A stretch of 64,000 bases of DNA from JAXDAY01 sp034679345. GTDB taxonomy: Bacteria > Eisenbacteria > RBG-16-71-46 > CAIMUX01 > VGJL01. Below, one piece after another: positions 51,912 through 61,113 of the stretch (its first letter is position 1; the number at the start of each line of letters is the position of its first letter). The position numbers and the translations under genes were made by a program. The notes beneath the pieces were generated by a model, which was not told the DNA's origin, made no database searches, and was given only the letters and a program-made list of their open reading frames with translations. The stretch is from assembly GCA_034679345.1 (NCBI GenBank), contig JAXDAY010000014.1, positions 62,001-126,000 on the forward strand, read 5' to 3'.

Positions 51912-53812
51912 GGAACTCCTGGCTCCCCTTCGGGCGGTCGCTCGGTTGGAGCCTCGGGCTCCGGCTCCGGTTCGGGTTCGGGTTCGGGTTCGGGCTCGGG
52001 CGGCCCGGTCAGCTCGGGCGGCTCAGGCGGCTGGATCTGCGGCGGCGGCGGTTTCGCCCGCCTCTCGTCGACGCGAGGGCGGCGCCTCTCGAGCTTGGGC
52101 GGAGTGGGAGCCGCGGAGGCCGAATCGGCCGCGGGCGCCAGGGAGTCGGATGAATCGCCGACCGATGCGCGCGCGCGGGCGAGCGAATCGGGAATCATGG
52201 GGGTGGAGTCGGCCCGCGAGAAGCGTGAACGAGGAAGCGCCGAGAGCGAATCGAAGCCGGGCGGGATGGAATCGACCGGAGCGATGGCCGAGTCGGCGGC
52301 TCCGAGAGCCCCGGCAGTGGTGGTGTCGGGCCGCTCCTGCACCAGGTGGGCCGCCAGTCCGGAGGTATCCGCGCCCTGGGTCGCGAGGAGGCGGATCGCG
52401 CTGCGAGCGACGGGGGAGTCGGGATAACGCGACACAAGCGCACGAAGCTGCTCCTGCGCGCCCAGGCTGTCTCCATCCTCCTTCCAGGCGATATAGGCGA
52501 GGGCATAGGCGGCGCGGGCCGCGGCTCGGGAGGATGGAAACTCCGTCTCGATGAGACGGTATTTCTCCACGGCCTGTTCGGGCAGGTCGCGGTCGAGCAG
52601 GAGGATCTCGGCGATGCGCAGCGCCGCCGACGCGCGCGCCTCTTCCTCGGCGTCTCCTGCTTCCTCCTCCTGCTGGAGACGGATGATCGACTCGAGGGCG
52701 CGGGCGCGCTGCAACGATTGCTCCCGGAACACCGAGCGGCCGGAGAGCTTCGTCACCGCCTCGTAGGCCGAACGCGCCGCCTCCAGGGAGTCGAGCAAGG
52801 TCTCGTAGGTGTAGCCGATCTGAAACTGCGCCTCGACCGCAAAGCTCGAGGTCGGGTAGCGGGCGGTGATCTGCTCCAGGGTCTGCAGCGCCTCCTCGGT
52901 TCGCCCCAGGCTGTTCAGCGCGGAGGCCTCCTGCAGGCGGAGCCGGGCGATCTCATCCGGAGTCACTCCGGATTGGCTCGTCGGGACTCCCGATCCGGCC
53001 GGCCGGTTCCCCCCGGCGGGTTGGACCTCGAAGGACTCCTTCGGCACGAGCTGGCGCACCAGCTCGAGCGCCTGCTCCGCTTCGCCCATCCGGGTGAGGG
53101 CTTCGGCTTGCTTCACGCTGGCCTCGACCCGCCGGCGATCGTCGCGGACGATCTCCAGGAGCCTCTCGAACGCCATCGAGGCCGAGTCGTACTGAGCCGA
53201 CTCGAGGTGGATGATCCCGATCCGCTCGAGAGCATCCTGCGCCCGATCGCTCTTCGGAAAGTCGCGGATCAGCGAACGGTAGCGCGCGATCGCCTCTGGT
53301 TTGCGCCGACTCCCTTCAGCGATCTCGCCGAGCAGGTAGAAGACCTCGTCGCGACGTTCGTACTTGGGGTACTCCTCCAGGACGCGGTCCAGGAGGGCAA
53401 TCGCCTCCTCGCGATTGTGCCGCTTGACCTCCGTCGCCCCTTCCAGATAGAGGACGTTGGGCATCCACTCGCTCCCGGGAAACGTGGCCTGGAACTCCCG
53501 CAGGCGCACCAGGGCGCTGTCGTAGTCTCCCTTTCCGAAGTAGGAGGCGCCCATCACATAGAGCGCGTCGTCAGCCCAGCGGCTGTCCCGATGCCGCTCC
53601 ATCACCTTCCGGCACTGGGCGATCGCCACTTCGTAGTTGCGCACCGCATCGCCCGGCAGCTTCTCGGTCGTGCTCGACCGCACGCTCTTCTCGGCGGCAT
53701 TGAAGCTCTTGCGGGCGAGGAAGAAGGTGTTGTAGTAGGCGCAGCCTGCGATGGCGTACAAAAGGACGAGGAACGCCCACACGGCGAGACGAGGGCGTCC
53801 TCGAACGATCAT
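51908..53812 (-). CDS. TPR lipoprotein embedded in the pyrimidine operon
   Basis: The 634-residue protein begins with a lipoprotein-like signal (AFLVLLYAIAGC, then AYYNTFFLARKSF). Residues ~50-480 are tandem TPR repeats of the BamD/YbgF-like type (ADDALYVMGASYFGKGDYDSALVRL; DEVFYLLGEIAEGSRRKPEA). The C-terminal ~150 residues are Pro/Ser/Asp-rich and finish with a (Pro-Glu)n run, EPEPEPEPEPEPE. It overlaps pyrC and pyrK by 4 nt each and so is translated with the pyr genes, although nothing in it suggests pyrimidine chemistry. It probably acts at the outer membrane as a scaffold. Function unknown. Confidence 0.85.
   Translation of the reverse strand: MIVRGRPRLAVWAFLVLLYAIAGCAYYNTFFLARKSFNAAEKSVRSSTTEKLPGDAVRNYEVAIAQCRKVMERHRDSRWADDALYVMGASYFGKGDYDSALVRLREFQATFPGSEWMPNVLYLEGATEVKRHNREEAIALLDRVLEEYPKYERRDEVFYLLGEIAEGSRRKPEAIARYRSLIRDFPKSDRAQDALERIGIIHLESAQYDSASMAFERLLEIVRDDRRRVEASVKQAEALTRMGEAEQALELVRQLVPKESFEVQPAGGNRPAGSGVPTSQSGVTPDEIARLRLQEASALNSLGRTEEALQTLEQITARYPTSSFAVEAQFQIGYTYETLLDSLEAARSAYEAVTKLSGRSVFREQSLQRARALESIIRLQQEEEAGDAEEEARASAALRIAEILLLDRDLPEQAVEKYRLIETEFPSSRAAARAAYALAYIAWKEDGDSLGAQEQLRALVSRYPDSPVARSAIRLLATQGADTSGLAAHLVQERPDTTTAGALGAADSAIAPVDSIPPGFDSLSALPRSRFSRADSTPMIPDSLARARASVGDSSDSLAPAADSASAAPTPPKLERRRPRVDERRAKPPPPQIQPPEPPELTGPPEPEPEPEPEPEPEPEAPTERPPEGEPGVP
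51950..52005. repeat. Simple-sequence repeat (6-bp) coding a Pro-Glu run
   Basis: Variations of ggttcg/ggctcc repeat in tandem and encode the alternating Pro-Glu end of the TPR lipoprotein. Such a tract can change length by slippage. Confidence 0.7.
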
Positions 53813-55122
53813 TCGAACAGGCCCCTCATCACATGGGTCACCCGGCCGTTGGCGATGGTGAGCAGGACCCGCGCGGGCAATGTATTGCCCTCGAAGGGGC
53901 AGTTTCGCGAGAGCGAGGCGAACTCATCCGCCTTCACGGTCCAGGATTGCCGCGGGTCGATGAGAACCAGATCGGCGGGCCTTCCCCTCTCCAGGCGGCC
54001 GCCTCCCCAGCCGAGGATCGACGCGGGCCGCCCCGACATCGCGTGGACGAGCGCGGGCCAGTCGAGCACCCTGCACTCGATCAGCTCCCGCACGCAGACC
54101 GAGAGCGAGGTCTCGAGTCCGATCACGCCGAACGCCGCCTGGTCCAGCTCCACTTCCTTGCGTTCCTTGGTGTGGGGCGCGTGGTCGGTGGCGATGACAT
54201 CGATCGTCCCGTCCCGGACTCCTTCCTTCAGCGCCGCGCGATCCGTCTCGCGTCGCAACGGCGGGTTCATCTTGAATCTCGAGTCGTAGCCGCGAAGCGC
54301 CTCGTCGGTCAACGCGAGGTAGTGGGGCGCGGTCTCCGCCGTCACCGGAACCCCCTCCGCCTTCGCGCGCCGCACGAGATCGACCCCGCCGGCGGTGCTG
54401 ACGTGCGCGATGTGGAGCCGGCTTCCGGTCAGGCGCGAGAGGGCAATGTCCCTGGCGATCGCGGTCGTCTCCGCCTCCGTCGGAATTCCGCGCAGTCCGA
54501 GGATCGTCGAGACGTATCCCTCGTGCATCACGCCGGCTCCCTTGAGCGCGCGGTCCTCGGAGTGGGAGATGAGCAGCAGTCCGGCGGCGCGGGAGTACTC
54601 CAGAGCCCGGCGCATCATGTCGGAGGACTCGATCGGCCGGCCATCGTCGGTGACCGCGAGGGCTCCCGCCTCCCGCAGCTCGAACATCTCGGTCAGCTCT
54701 TTGCCCTGCTGACCCTTCGTCGCCGCGGCGGCCGGCATGCAAACGGTCCCGCATGCGCTGCGCGCCCGTTCGAGCTGCAGCTCGATGACGCCCCGGTGAT
54801 CGGCGATCGGGTTCGTGTTCGGCATCGTCAGGACCCGCGTGAACCCTCCCCTTGCCGCGGCCAACGCGCCGCTTCGGATCGTCTCCGCATCCTCCCCGCC
54901 CGGCTCGCGGAAGTGAACATGGATGTCCTGCAGACCGGGAGCGAGGATCAGGCCGTCGGCGGGCTTGAGTATTGCCTCCACCCCGGGAGGCAGGCCCGGT
55001 TCCATCGCCTCGATCCGGCCGCCCCGGATCCAGACGTCCCGGCGTTCGTCGATTCCCGACTCCGGGTCGATCACCCGCACACCCTGGAGCACGAAGCTCT
55101 CCGGCACGTTCGTCCCCTTCAT
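53809..55122 (-). CDS. pyrC: Dihydroorotase
   Basis: The 437-residue amidohydrolase starts at the ATG 55122 (AGGAGG upstream) and has the zinc motif DIHVHFREPGGEDAE, ADHRGVIELQL, HIAHVSTAGGVDLVR and the catalytic ATDHAPHTKERK. It belongs to the type I-like (AllB/PyrC) group. It cyclises carbamoyl-aspartate to dihydroorotate. It is coupled to pyrB upstream and the TPR lipoprotein gene downstream by 4-nt overlaps. Confidence 0.95.
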   Translation of the reverse strand: MKGTNVPESFVLQGVRVIDPESGIDERRDVWIRGGRIEAMEPGLPPGVEAILKPADGLILAPGLQDIHVHFREPGGEDAETIRSGALAAARGGFTRVLTMPNTNPIADHRGVIELQLERARSACGTVCMPAAAATKGQQGKELTEMFELREAGALAVTDDGRPIESSDMMRRALEYSRAAGLLLISHSEDRALKGAGVMHEGYVSTILGLRGIPTEAETTAIARDIALSRLTGSRLHIAHVSTAGGVDLVRRAKAEGVPVTAETAPHYLALTDEALRGYDSRFKMNPPLRRETDRAALKEGVRDGTIDVIATDHAPHTKERKEVELDQAAFGVIGLETSLSVCVRELIECRVLDWPALVHAMSGRPASILGWGGGRLERGRPADLVLIDPRQSWTVKADEFASLSRNCPFEGNTLPARVLLTIANGRVTHVMRGLFE

Positions 55123-56087
55123 CCGCGCTGAACCTCCTGGGCGGGAGTCACACCCGTCCCCTCCAGGGACTTGCTTCCCCGGACGAGGAAGAGGACCGCC
55201 ATCCGCACCGCCACGCCGTTGGTCACCTGGTTCAGGATCATGGAGTCGCCGCCGTCGGCGACTTCCGAGGTGATCTCGACACCCCGGTTCATCGGTCCTG
55301 GATGCATCACCCGCGCGCCAGGCACGCAGAGCGCGAGCCGCTCCCGGGTGATTCCCCAAACCTGCGCGTACTCCCGCAACGAGGGAAGGAAACCGGCCTG
55401 CATCCGTTCGAGCTGCAGGCGAAGGACGTAGACCACCTCCGCGCCTTCGATCCCCTCCTCGACCCTCGTGCAGACGCGCACCCCAGTCCGCTCGATCTCG
55501 ACCGGCAGGAGCGTCGTCGGTCCGACGATCGTGACGTGGGCTCCCATCGCCCTCAGGCCCCAGATGTTCGAGCGCGCCACGCGGCTGTGCGCGATGTCGC
55601 CGACGATGGTGACCTTCAATCCTTCCAGTCGGCCGATCTCCTCTCGCATCGTGTACATGTCGAGCAGCCCCTGCGTGGGATGCTCGTGGAAACCGTCCCC
55701 GGCATTGACGACATGGGAATCGACGTTGCGCGAAAGGAAGTGTGGAGCGCCCGAGGAGCTGTGTCGCATGACGACCGCATCGACGCGCATCGCTTCGATG
55801 TTGCGCACCGTGTCGATCAGGGTCTCCCCCTTGGAGACGGAGCTGCCCGAGGTGGCGAAGTTGATCGAGTCGGCGGAGAGGCGCTTCTCCGCCAGCTCGA
55901 AGGAGAGGCGCGTGCGCGTGGAGGGCTCGAAGAACGCATTGCAGACGGTCATCCCCTGCAGCGCGGGGACCCGCTTGATGGGCCGATCCAGGACCTGCCG
56001 GAAAGACCGCGCGGTGTCGAGGATCTCCTGGATCTCCTCCCGGCGCACGTCCTCCAGCCCGAGGAGATGCCTTCGCTGAAAGCTCAT
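55119..56087 (-). CDS. pyrB: Aspartate carbamoyltransferase, catalytic chain
   Basis: The 322-residue protein has the carbamoyl-phosphate site FFEPSTRTRLSFELAEKRL, the GSSVSKGETLIDT loop with the catalytic Ser-Lys, VVNAGDGFHEHPTQGLLDMYT and MHPGPMNRGVEI. It commits carbamoyl phosphate to pyrimidine synthesis. No pyrI regulatory chain is nearby, so control is likely through PyrR rather than allostery. It overlaps pyrR and pyrC by 4 nt. Confidence 0.96.
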   Translation of the reverse strand: MSFQRRHLLGLEDVRREEIQEILDTARSFRQVLDRPIKRVPALQGMTVCNAFFEPSTRTRLSFELAEKRLSADSINFATSGSSVSKGETLIDTVRNIEAMRVDAVVMRHSSSGAPHFLSRNVDSHVVNAGDGFHEHPTQGLLDMYTMREEIGRLEGLKVTIVGDIAHSRVARSNIWGLRAMGAHVTIVGPTTLLPVEIERTGVRVCTRVEEGIEGAEVVYVLRLQLERMQAGFLPSLREYAQVWGITRERLALCVPGARVMHPGPMNRGVEITSEVADGGDSMILNQVTNGVAVRMAVLFLVRGSKSLEGTGVTPAQEVQRG

Positions 56088-56641
56088 CGCCCAGCCTCCT
56101 CCTTCTCTTCGATGACGATCCCGTCCTCTTCGTCCTCTTCCCGGAGCAGCACCTTGACGACTTCTCGCGAAGAGGTGGGCACGTTCTTCCCGACATAGTC
56201 GGCCCGGATCGGAAGCTCGCGGTGCCCGCGATCTACCAGGACCGCCAACTGGATCGATCGCGGCCGCCCATAGTCCATGATCGCCTCCAAGGCGGCTCGG
56301 ATCGTCCGTCCCGTGTAGAGGACGTCGTCGACGAGAACGATCGTCGTTTCCTCCACGTTGAAGGGCAGCTCGGTCGAGTTGACGACGGGTTGTGGCGAGA
56401 TCGTGGCGAGATCGTCCCGGTAGAGCGTGATGTCCAGCACGCCGATGGGGACCTCCTGGCCCTCCATGCCGCTGATCGCCTCACGGATCCTCTCGGCGAG
56501 CGGCACCCCCCTTCTTCGGATTCCGACCAAGGCGAGGTTCCCAACTCCCTTGTTCCGCTCGACGATCTCGTGGGAGATGCGCAAGATCGCCCGGCGCATC
56601 TCCTCCTCATCGGCGATCACCGCCTTTCGGCGCAGGTTCAT
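56084..56641 (-). CDS. pyrR: PyrR: pyr-operon attenuation regulator / uracil phosphoribosyltransferase
   Basis: The 185-residue protein has the PRPP-binding motif VLVDDVLYTGRTIRAALEAI and an N-terminal RRAILRISHEIVERNKG segment typical of PyrR, with RRGVPLAERI. PyrR binds the pyr mRNA leader when UMP is high and favours the terminator. It is the first gene of the operon, 33 nt after a leader terminator hairpin. RNA-binding residues cannot be tested by eye. Confidence 0.93.
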   Translation of the reverse strand: MNLRRKAVIADEEEMRRAILRISHEIVERNKGVGNLALVGIRRRGVPLAERIREAISGMEGQEVPIGVLDITLYRDDLATISPQPVVNSTELPFNVEETTIVLVDDVLYTGRTIRAALEAIMDYGRPRSIQLAVLVDRGHRELPIRADYVGKNVPTSSREVVKVLLREEDEEDGIVIEEKEEAGR

Positions 56642-56673
56642 CCCTTCCTCCTCGGTCCGTCGCGGAAGTCACG

Positions 56674-56702
56674 AAAAAGCCTTCCGGCCGATTCCGGAAG
56701 GC
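56674..56702 (-). terminator. pyrR: Leader terminator (attenuator) upstream of pyrR
   Basis: On the minus strand GCCTTCCGG, a 6-nt loop and CCGGAAGGC form a perfect 9-bp stem, followed at once by TTTTT. It is located between the start of the transcript side and pyrR. Upstream in the leader, CCTGGAGAAAGCCT loosely resembles the PyrR-binding consensus, and GCCTTCGG could pair with the 3' stem arm as an antiterminator. Attenuation by PyrR is likely from position; the binding site is not certain. Confidence 0.72.
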
Positions 56703-56882
56703 CAGGTCCCATTGGGGGGACGCTGTTCTGAGGCTTTCTCCAGGGCATGTTCGTCCGAAGGCGACCTCCGTAGGGCTCGGCCCCTTGGATAGAGCCCGAC
56801 CGCACGGTAATCTATCATGTTCGTCCCCGCACAGGTAGGGGAAAGAAACCGCCGCGCGGACCGGCGGAGACGAGGAGGACCG

Positions 56883-57488
56883 ATGAGAAAGCGCGCCACC
56901 CTTCTCGAGGGGGCCTTCCTGGCGGCCGCCCTGGCCGCTCTGAGCATCGCGGCCGCGAATCCCGAGGGGGGCCCCGGGTCCATCGAGGAAATCCGCCGCT
57001 CGGCCGACGGCCTCATCGCGACCGGCTCCCGCGCTCCCGATTTCGCCCTTCCGGACCAAGCCGGCGAGACGATCCGCCTGGCCGAGCTGCGCGGCGCTCC
57101 GCTGGTGCTCTACTTCTACCCGATGGATGACACTCCCGGCTGCACCAAGGAGGCCTGCGCCTTCCGAGACGAGAAGGCTGCCTACGACAGCCTGCGCGTG
57201 CGGGTCGTGGGAGTCTCCACCGACGATCCCAGGTCGCACCGCGCCTTCGCCGACAAGCACGGCCTCACCTTCCCGCTCTTGGCCGACTCCTCCGGGGAGG
57301 TGTCCCGCCTCTATGGATGCGCCGTCGAGGTCGATCGCGCCGGTGGGAAGCGCTGGATCGCCCGGCGCGTCACCTACCTGATCGACGCGGAGGGAACGGT
57401 CTTGCGGGTCTGGCCCAGGGTGGACCCCGCCGGCCATGCGGGAGAGATCCTGGCTGCGCTGAGCGATTCGATTCTCATTTCTCGCTAG
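56883..57488 (+). CDS. Exported peroxiredoxin (BCP/PrxQ type)
   Basis: The ATG at 56883 has GAGGAGG 4 nt upstream and opens a 201-residue protein with an N-terminal hydrophobic signal (LLEGAFLAAALAALSIAAA). The AhpC/TSA fold follows, with the active site DTPGCTKEACAF (peroxidatic Cys87, resolving Cys92, spacing as in BCP/PrxQ) and FPLLADSSGEVSRLYG. It reduces peroxides outside the cytoplasm. It is divergent from pyrR and convergent with recO. Confidence 0.92.
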   Translation: MRKRATLLEGAFLAAALAALSIAAANPEGGPGSIEEIRRSADGLIATGSRAPDFALPDQAGETIRLAELRGAPLVLYFYPMDDTPGCTKEACAFRDEKAAYDSLRVRVVGVSTDDPRSHRAFADKHGLTFPLLADSSGEVSRLYGCAVEVDRAGGKRWIARRVTYLIDAEGTVLRVWPRVDPAGHAGEILAALSDSILISR

Positions 57489-58261
57489 CCCGATCGCCCG
57501 GCGCCGTCCGCCGCCATCTGTGGATCCACCGTCTCGATCGCCCGCAGGGAGCGCATCCCGCGGTAGCGATCGATGTGATAGAGCAGGAAGGAATCGACAA
57601 GCCTGGAGAGCTGGGCGCTGGCCCTTCGATCCGGACTGCGCGGCAGAGCCCCCGAGAGGATCGATCGGGCGAGGGCCACCGTCGCCGGGGCAGCCGGCAG
57701 CGCGGGCTCCGAGCCTCCCCCACAGGCGGCGCAGAGAAGTCCGCCGGCCGCGGCGTCGAATCGATCGACCTCCGCCCGGCCGCACGCGAGACATCCGCCG
57801 AGGCGCGGCGCGTATCCCAGCAGGCCCGCGGCCCGGAGCTGGAAGGCGCGCAGAATATAGTCGAGTCGCCCCTGCGGGGATTGCTCCATGAGCGTCAGCG
57901 CGCGAACGGCGAGATCGTAGATCCGCGGCACCGGCTCCTCGTCCTCGAGGGATCGATCGAGGAACTCGACCAGGGCGCAGGCGTGGGCGAATCGGCGCAC
58001 CGAGCCTTGCAGGCCCCGGATCTCACGCTCGAGGAACCCCTCTGAGAGGAACTGCAGATCGCGGCCGGGGCGGTAGTAGAGAACCAGGGAGGAGACGCTC
58101 AGGATCTCGAGCGCGGCGCCATAGCGGCTCCTGGGATCGCGACATCCCTTTGCGACGGCGCTGCAGCGTCCCATCGTCCGTCCGAGAAAAGTGACGACGC
58201 GACTCGTGTCCCCCATCCGGAGGTTTCTCAGGATCAGGGCCTCGTCGCGGCGAAGCGCCAT
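57485..58261 (-). CDS. recO: DNA repair protein RecO
   Basis: The 258-residue protein starts at the ATG 58261 and opens RRDEALILRNLRMGDTSRVVTFL, an OB-fold N-terminus. A helical domain and a zinc site, C-x2-C pairs in GGCLACGRA and LLCAACGGG, follow. RecO anneals single strands and loads RecA with RecR and RecF. Its stop overlaps the stop of the peroxiredoxin gene on the opposite strand at a CTAG. Confidence 0.9.
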   Translation of the reverse strand: MALRRDEALILRNLRMGDTSRVVTFLGRTMGRCSAVAKGCRDPRSRYGAALEILSVSSLVLYYRPGRDLQFLSEGFLEREIRGLQGSVRRFAHACALVEFLDRSLEDEEPVPRIYDLAVRALTLMEQSPQGRLDYILRAFQLRAAGLLGYAPRLGGCLACGRAEVDRFDAAAGGLLCAACGGGSEPALPAAPATVALARSILSGALPRSPDRRASAQLSRLVDSFLLYHIDRYRGMRSLRAIETVDPQMAADGAGRSG

Positions 58262-58436
58262 GGGTCTAGCTCCCCGCTCGCCCCGGATTCCCCGGGGCAA
58301 GCGGCCGCCGCGACGTGCTAATCTCCACCTGCTCTCCGCCGCCGGCCGCGACGACCCGGAAAGCGACTCCGACGAGTCCCGAGATCCGGTCCATGGGGAG
58401 AGAATACACCGGCCGCGAGGCCCGAGGAGGATGGGC

Positions 58437-59519
58437 ATGATCGTCGTCCTGCGCAAAGGTGCGACCGAGGAGCAGCTTGCCGAGGTGGTCCGGCGAATCG
58501 AGTCCCATGGCTGTCGTCCGCACGTCAGCCATGGCGCCGAGGAGACGATCATCGGCCTGATCGGCGACACCAAGCGCGTCGAGGAGAGCCTGTTCACCGA
58601 GCTCGCCTGGGTCGAGCGCGCCGTGCGGATCTCGCGCCCCTACAAGCTGGTCGGCAGGGAGCATCAGCCGAAGCCCCGGAAGATCGCCGTGGGGGGGCTC
58701 TCGATCGGCGACGGAAGCGTCGTGATCATGGCGGGCCCTTGCTCCGTGGAACGAAGCGACTCGTTCCTGCCCCTCGCGGAAGCCTGCTGGAAGGCGGGCG
58801 CCCAGATCTTGAGGGGCGGCGCCTACAAGCCGCGCACCTCGCCCTATTCGTTCCAGGGCCTCGGCCGCGAGGGGATCCGCAATCTGGTGGAGGCCCGCAG
58901 GCGCACTGGCCTGCCGATCGTCACCGAGGCGACGGGAAACCACCACCACATGGCCCCCGACGGCACGCTGGAAGAGCGCACGGTGCTCGAGGAGGTCGTG
59001 GAGAGCGCGGACATTCTCCAGATCGGCACGCGGAACATGAAGTCCTATGGCTTCCTCGAGGAGGCGGCGCGCCGGACGGCGGAACGAGGCGTTCCGATTC
59101 TCTTGAAGCGAGGGGAGTCGGCCACGCTCGAGGAGTTCCTCCTGGCGGCGGAGTACATCGTGTACAACGGAAACCCCGATGTGATCCTCTGCCTGCGGGG
59201 CCTGCGCGCTACCGAATCGACGCGCTTCCTGCGCTACTCCCCCGACATCGGGGCGATCCCCGTGCTCAAGCACGAGACCCATCTGCCGATCGTTTTCGAT
59301 CCCTCTCACGCGACGGGCGACCGGCGCTATGTCCGCGCGGTGGCGCTCGCCGCCGTCGCGGCCGGAGCCGATGGGCTCATCATCGAGACCCACCAAGACC
59401 CGAGCAAGGCCTGGAGCGATGGCCAGGAGTGCGTGACGCCCGCGGAGCTTGCGGAGATCGTCGAGGAGACGCGCAGGATCGAGGCGGCGCGCTCCACCGC
59501 GGTCGTTCGTCCCCTCTAG
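58437..59519 (+). CDS. aroF: 3-deoxy-7-phosphoheptulonate (DAHP) synthase, type I-beta with regulatory N-terminus
   Basis: I choose the ATG at 58437 because a GAGGAGG ends 6 nt before it; the ATG at 58431 touches the site. The 360 residues begin with a ~70-residue ferredoxin-like domain (MIVVLRKGATEEQLAEVV) known in PheB-like allosteric DAHP synthases. The TIM barrel follows with VVIMAGPCSVE, ILRGGAYKPRTSPYSFQG, IGTRNMKSYGFLEEA, ILLKRGES, VIFDPSHATG and IIETHQDP. It condenses PEP and erythrose 4-phosphate as the first step of aromatic synthesis. Confidence 0.95.
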   Translation: MIVVLRKGATEEQLAEVVRRIESHGCRPHVSHGAEETIIGLIGDTKRVEESLFTELAWVERAVRISRPYKLVGREHQPKPRKIAVGGLSIGDGSVVIMAGPCSVERSDSFLPLAEACWKAGAQILRGGAYKPRTSPYSFQGLGREGIRNLVEARRRTGLPIVTEATGNHHHMAPDGTLEERTVLEEVVESADILQIGTRNMKSYGFLEEAARRTAERGVPILLKRGESATLEEFLLAAEYIVYNGNPDVILCLRGLRATESTRFLRYSPDIGAIPVLKHETHLPIVFDPSHATGDRRYVRAVALAAVAAGADGLIIETHQDPSKAWSDGQECVTPAELAEIVEETRRIEAARSTAVVRPL

Positions 59520-59558
59520 AGAGTTTCCCGATCGATCCGCCCGCCGGCGGCGGGCGCG

Positions 59559-61067
59559 CTACTCCGCGGCGGGGGCCTGAAAGGCTGCGTCGCGCCCGCC
59601 TACCGGATCCCACACAGCAATCGACCGGCTCAGGCGGTTGCCCGCCTTCTCGTAGCTCCCGCCGACGACGAGCGCACCCCCGACGACGGCCAACGCGCGG
59701 CAGTTCGGGGAATCGCCGCCGTCGATCCCGGATCCCAAGCGCTGGCAACCCTCCGAGTCGAAGCCGACGATGTGGCTCACCTCGCAGCGCCCCGTCCGGT
59801 CGAAGCGGCCGCCGGCGATCAGAGATCCGCGGAACTCCGCGAGCGCGTAGACCGCCGGCTCCGCCACGGCTCCGGTCTGGATTCGATCATCCATGGCGGA
59901 CCAGGCGATGCCGTCCCATCGCGCGAGATACGGCGCGTCGACGAGACCGATCTCGGTGAAGCTCCCGCCCGCGTAGAGGTGCCCGGCGTGGAAGGCGAGC
60001 GTGAAGACCGCGCCTCCGGCCACCGCGCGCCCGGAGCCGAGGGATCGCCAGCGACCGCCGTCCCAGTGCGCGACATAGACCGCCGAGTCGCCCCCCGCGT
60101 GGGTGAAGAAGCCTCCCGCATAGAGGTCCTGGCCATCCACCACGATCGACTGCACCCAGTCGTCCATGCCCGATCCCATGGCGACCCACCGCCCGTCCTC
60201 GAGCATGCCGATCCCGGGCATTGGGAGATCCCCGCCGTTCGCGAAGCCTCCGCCGACGACGAGGTTGCCGCGATAGGAAGCGAGGCAGGTCACCGGCCCG
60301 TCCAGATCATCCGCCGCCCTGGACCAGGAGGTACCGTTCCACATCGCGAGTCCGCCGGCGTCGATGCCGTCCATGCGCGTGAAGTCGCCTCCCGCATAGA
60401 GGATTCCATCGTGCGTCCGCAGAGTGCGGATCGCGCCGTTCGCTCCCGCGCCCATCGGCGCCCAGCCGACGCCATCCCAGCGCGCGATGTTCGAAACTCG
60501 CGTCCCTCCCGCATCGACGAAGCGGCCGCCGACGACGAGCGCCTCCGCGTAGTCGGCGGCCGCCAGGACCGTGCCGTCGATCCCCTCGCCGTGCGGGAAC
60601 GGCTCGTACCCCCCCTGCCATCCCAGGTCGTCGGGTCCCAGGGTCGTGGCCGTGGCGACGTTGGAGATGCCCGAGGCATTCCGTTCCTCGTCTGAGACGC
60701 GGATCCGCAGGTAATAGGTCTGGTGGAGCTGCAGCCCAAGGATCTGCATCGATTCGCTCGTTCCCGGGGCCGCCGGGGGCGGCTCGCCCGTAATCTGGGT
60801 CATCGACTCCCACCGCGTCCCGGGATCGGTCGCATGGCGGATGTCGTAGAGCGAGGCAGTGCCCTCGACTCCGTCGTCCCCGACCGCGGTCCAGAAGAGC
60901 CTGATCGATTGCGTGCCGGTCGGGGACGCGACGAGATCGGTCACAACGCCGGGGGGGGTCGTGTCGGAGACCTCGATCGTCCCTCCCCCGCCGTCGCCGC
61001 AGCCCGGGCCCATCGCGAGCATTCCGGCGAGGACCATCCAGAGCGCCAGGCTCGTGGAGCGTTTCAT
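59559..61067 (-). CDS. FN3 plus beta-propeller lipoprotein
   Basis: The ATG at 61067 follows GAGGAGG and opens a 502-residue lipoprotein (MVLAGMLAMGPGC). An FN3 domain spans about residues 40-140 (VTDLVASPTGTQSIRLFWTAV). The remaining ~350 residues are seven or so repeats of a ~45-residue propeller unit with the core L-[YVI]-[AV]-G-G-x-F...W-x-G-x-x-W, for example ILYAGGDFTRMDGIDAGGLAMW and LYAGGSFTEIGLVDAPYLARW. These resemble kelch/galactose-oxidase-type or T9SS-associated propellers. The function is unknown; display outside the outer membrane is likely. Confidence 0.85.
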   Translation of the reverse strand: MKRSTSLALWMVLAGMLAMGPGCGDGGGGTIEVSDTTPPGVVTDLVASPTGTQSIRLFWTAVGDDGVEGTASLYDIRHATDPGTRWESMTQITGEPPPAAPGTSESMQILGLQLHQTYYLRIRVSDEERNASGISNVATATTLGPDDLGWQGGYEPFPHGEGIDGTVLAAADYAEALVVGGRFVDAGGTRVSNIARWDGVGWAPMGAGANGAIRTLRTHDGILYAGGDFTRMDGIDAGGLAMWNGTSWSRAADDLDGPVTCLASYRGNLVVGGGFANGGDLPMPGIGMLEDGRWVAMGSGMDDWVQSIVVDGQDLYAGGFFTHAGGDSAVYVAHWDGGRWRSLGSGRAVAGGAVFTLAFHAGHLYAGGSFTEIGLVDAPYLARWDGIAWSAMDDRIQTGAVAEPAVYALAEFRGSLIAGGRFDRTGRCEVSHIVGFDSEGCQRLGSGIDGGDSPNCRALAVVGGALVVGGSYEKAGNRLSRSIAVWDPVGGRDAAFQAPAAE

Positions 61068-61113
61068 GAACCGCCTCCTCTCGGTCGAATCATCCGCCTC
61101 GACGGGCCATGGC

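Noticed and set aside
52346..54289. Plus-strand frame of about 650 codons opposite the TPR lipoprotein and pyrC
   Set aside because: Antisense to two well-supported genes and without protein features.
55123..56196. N-terminal extension of the pyrC frame across pyrB
   Set aside because: Dihydroorotase homology begins at the ATG 55122 after a ribosome site; the extension overlaps pyrB in another frame.
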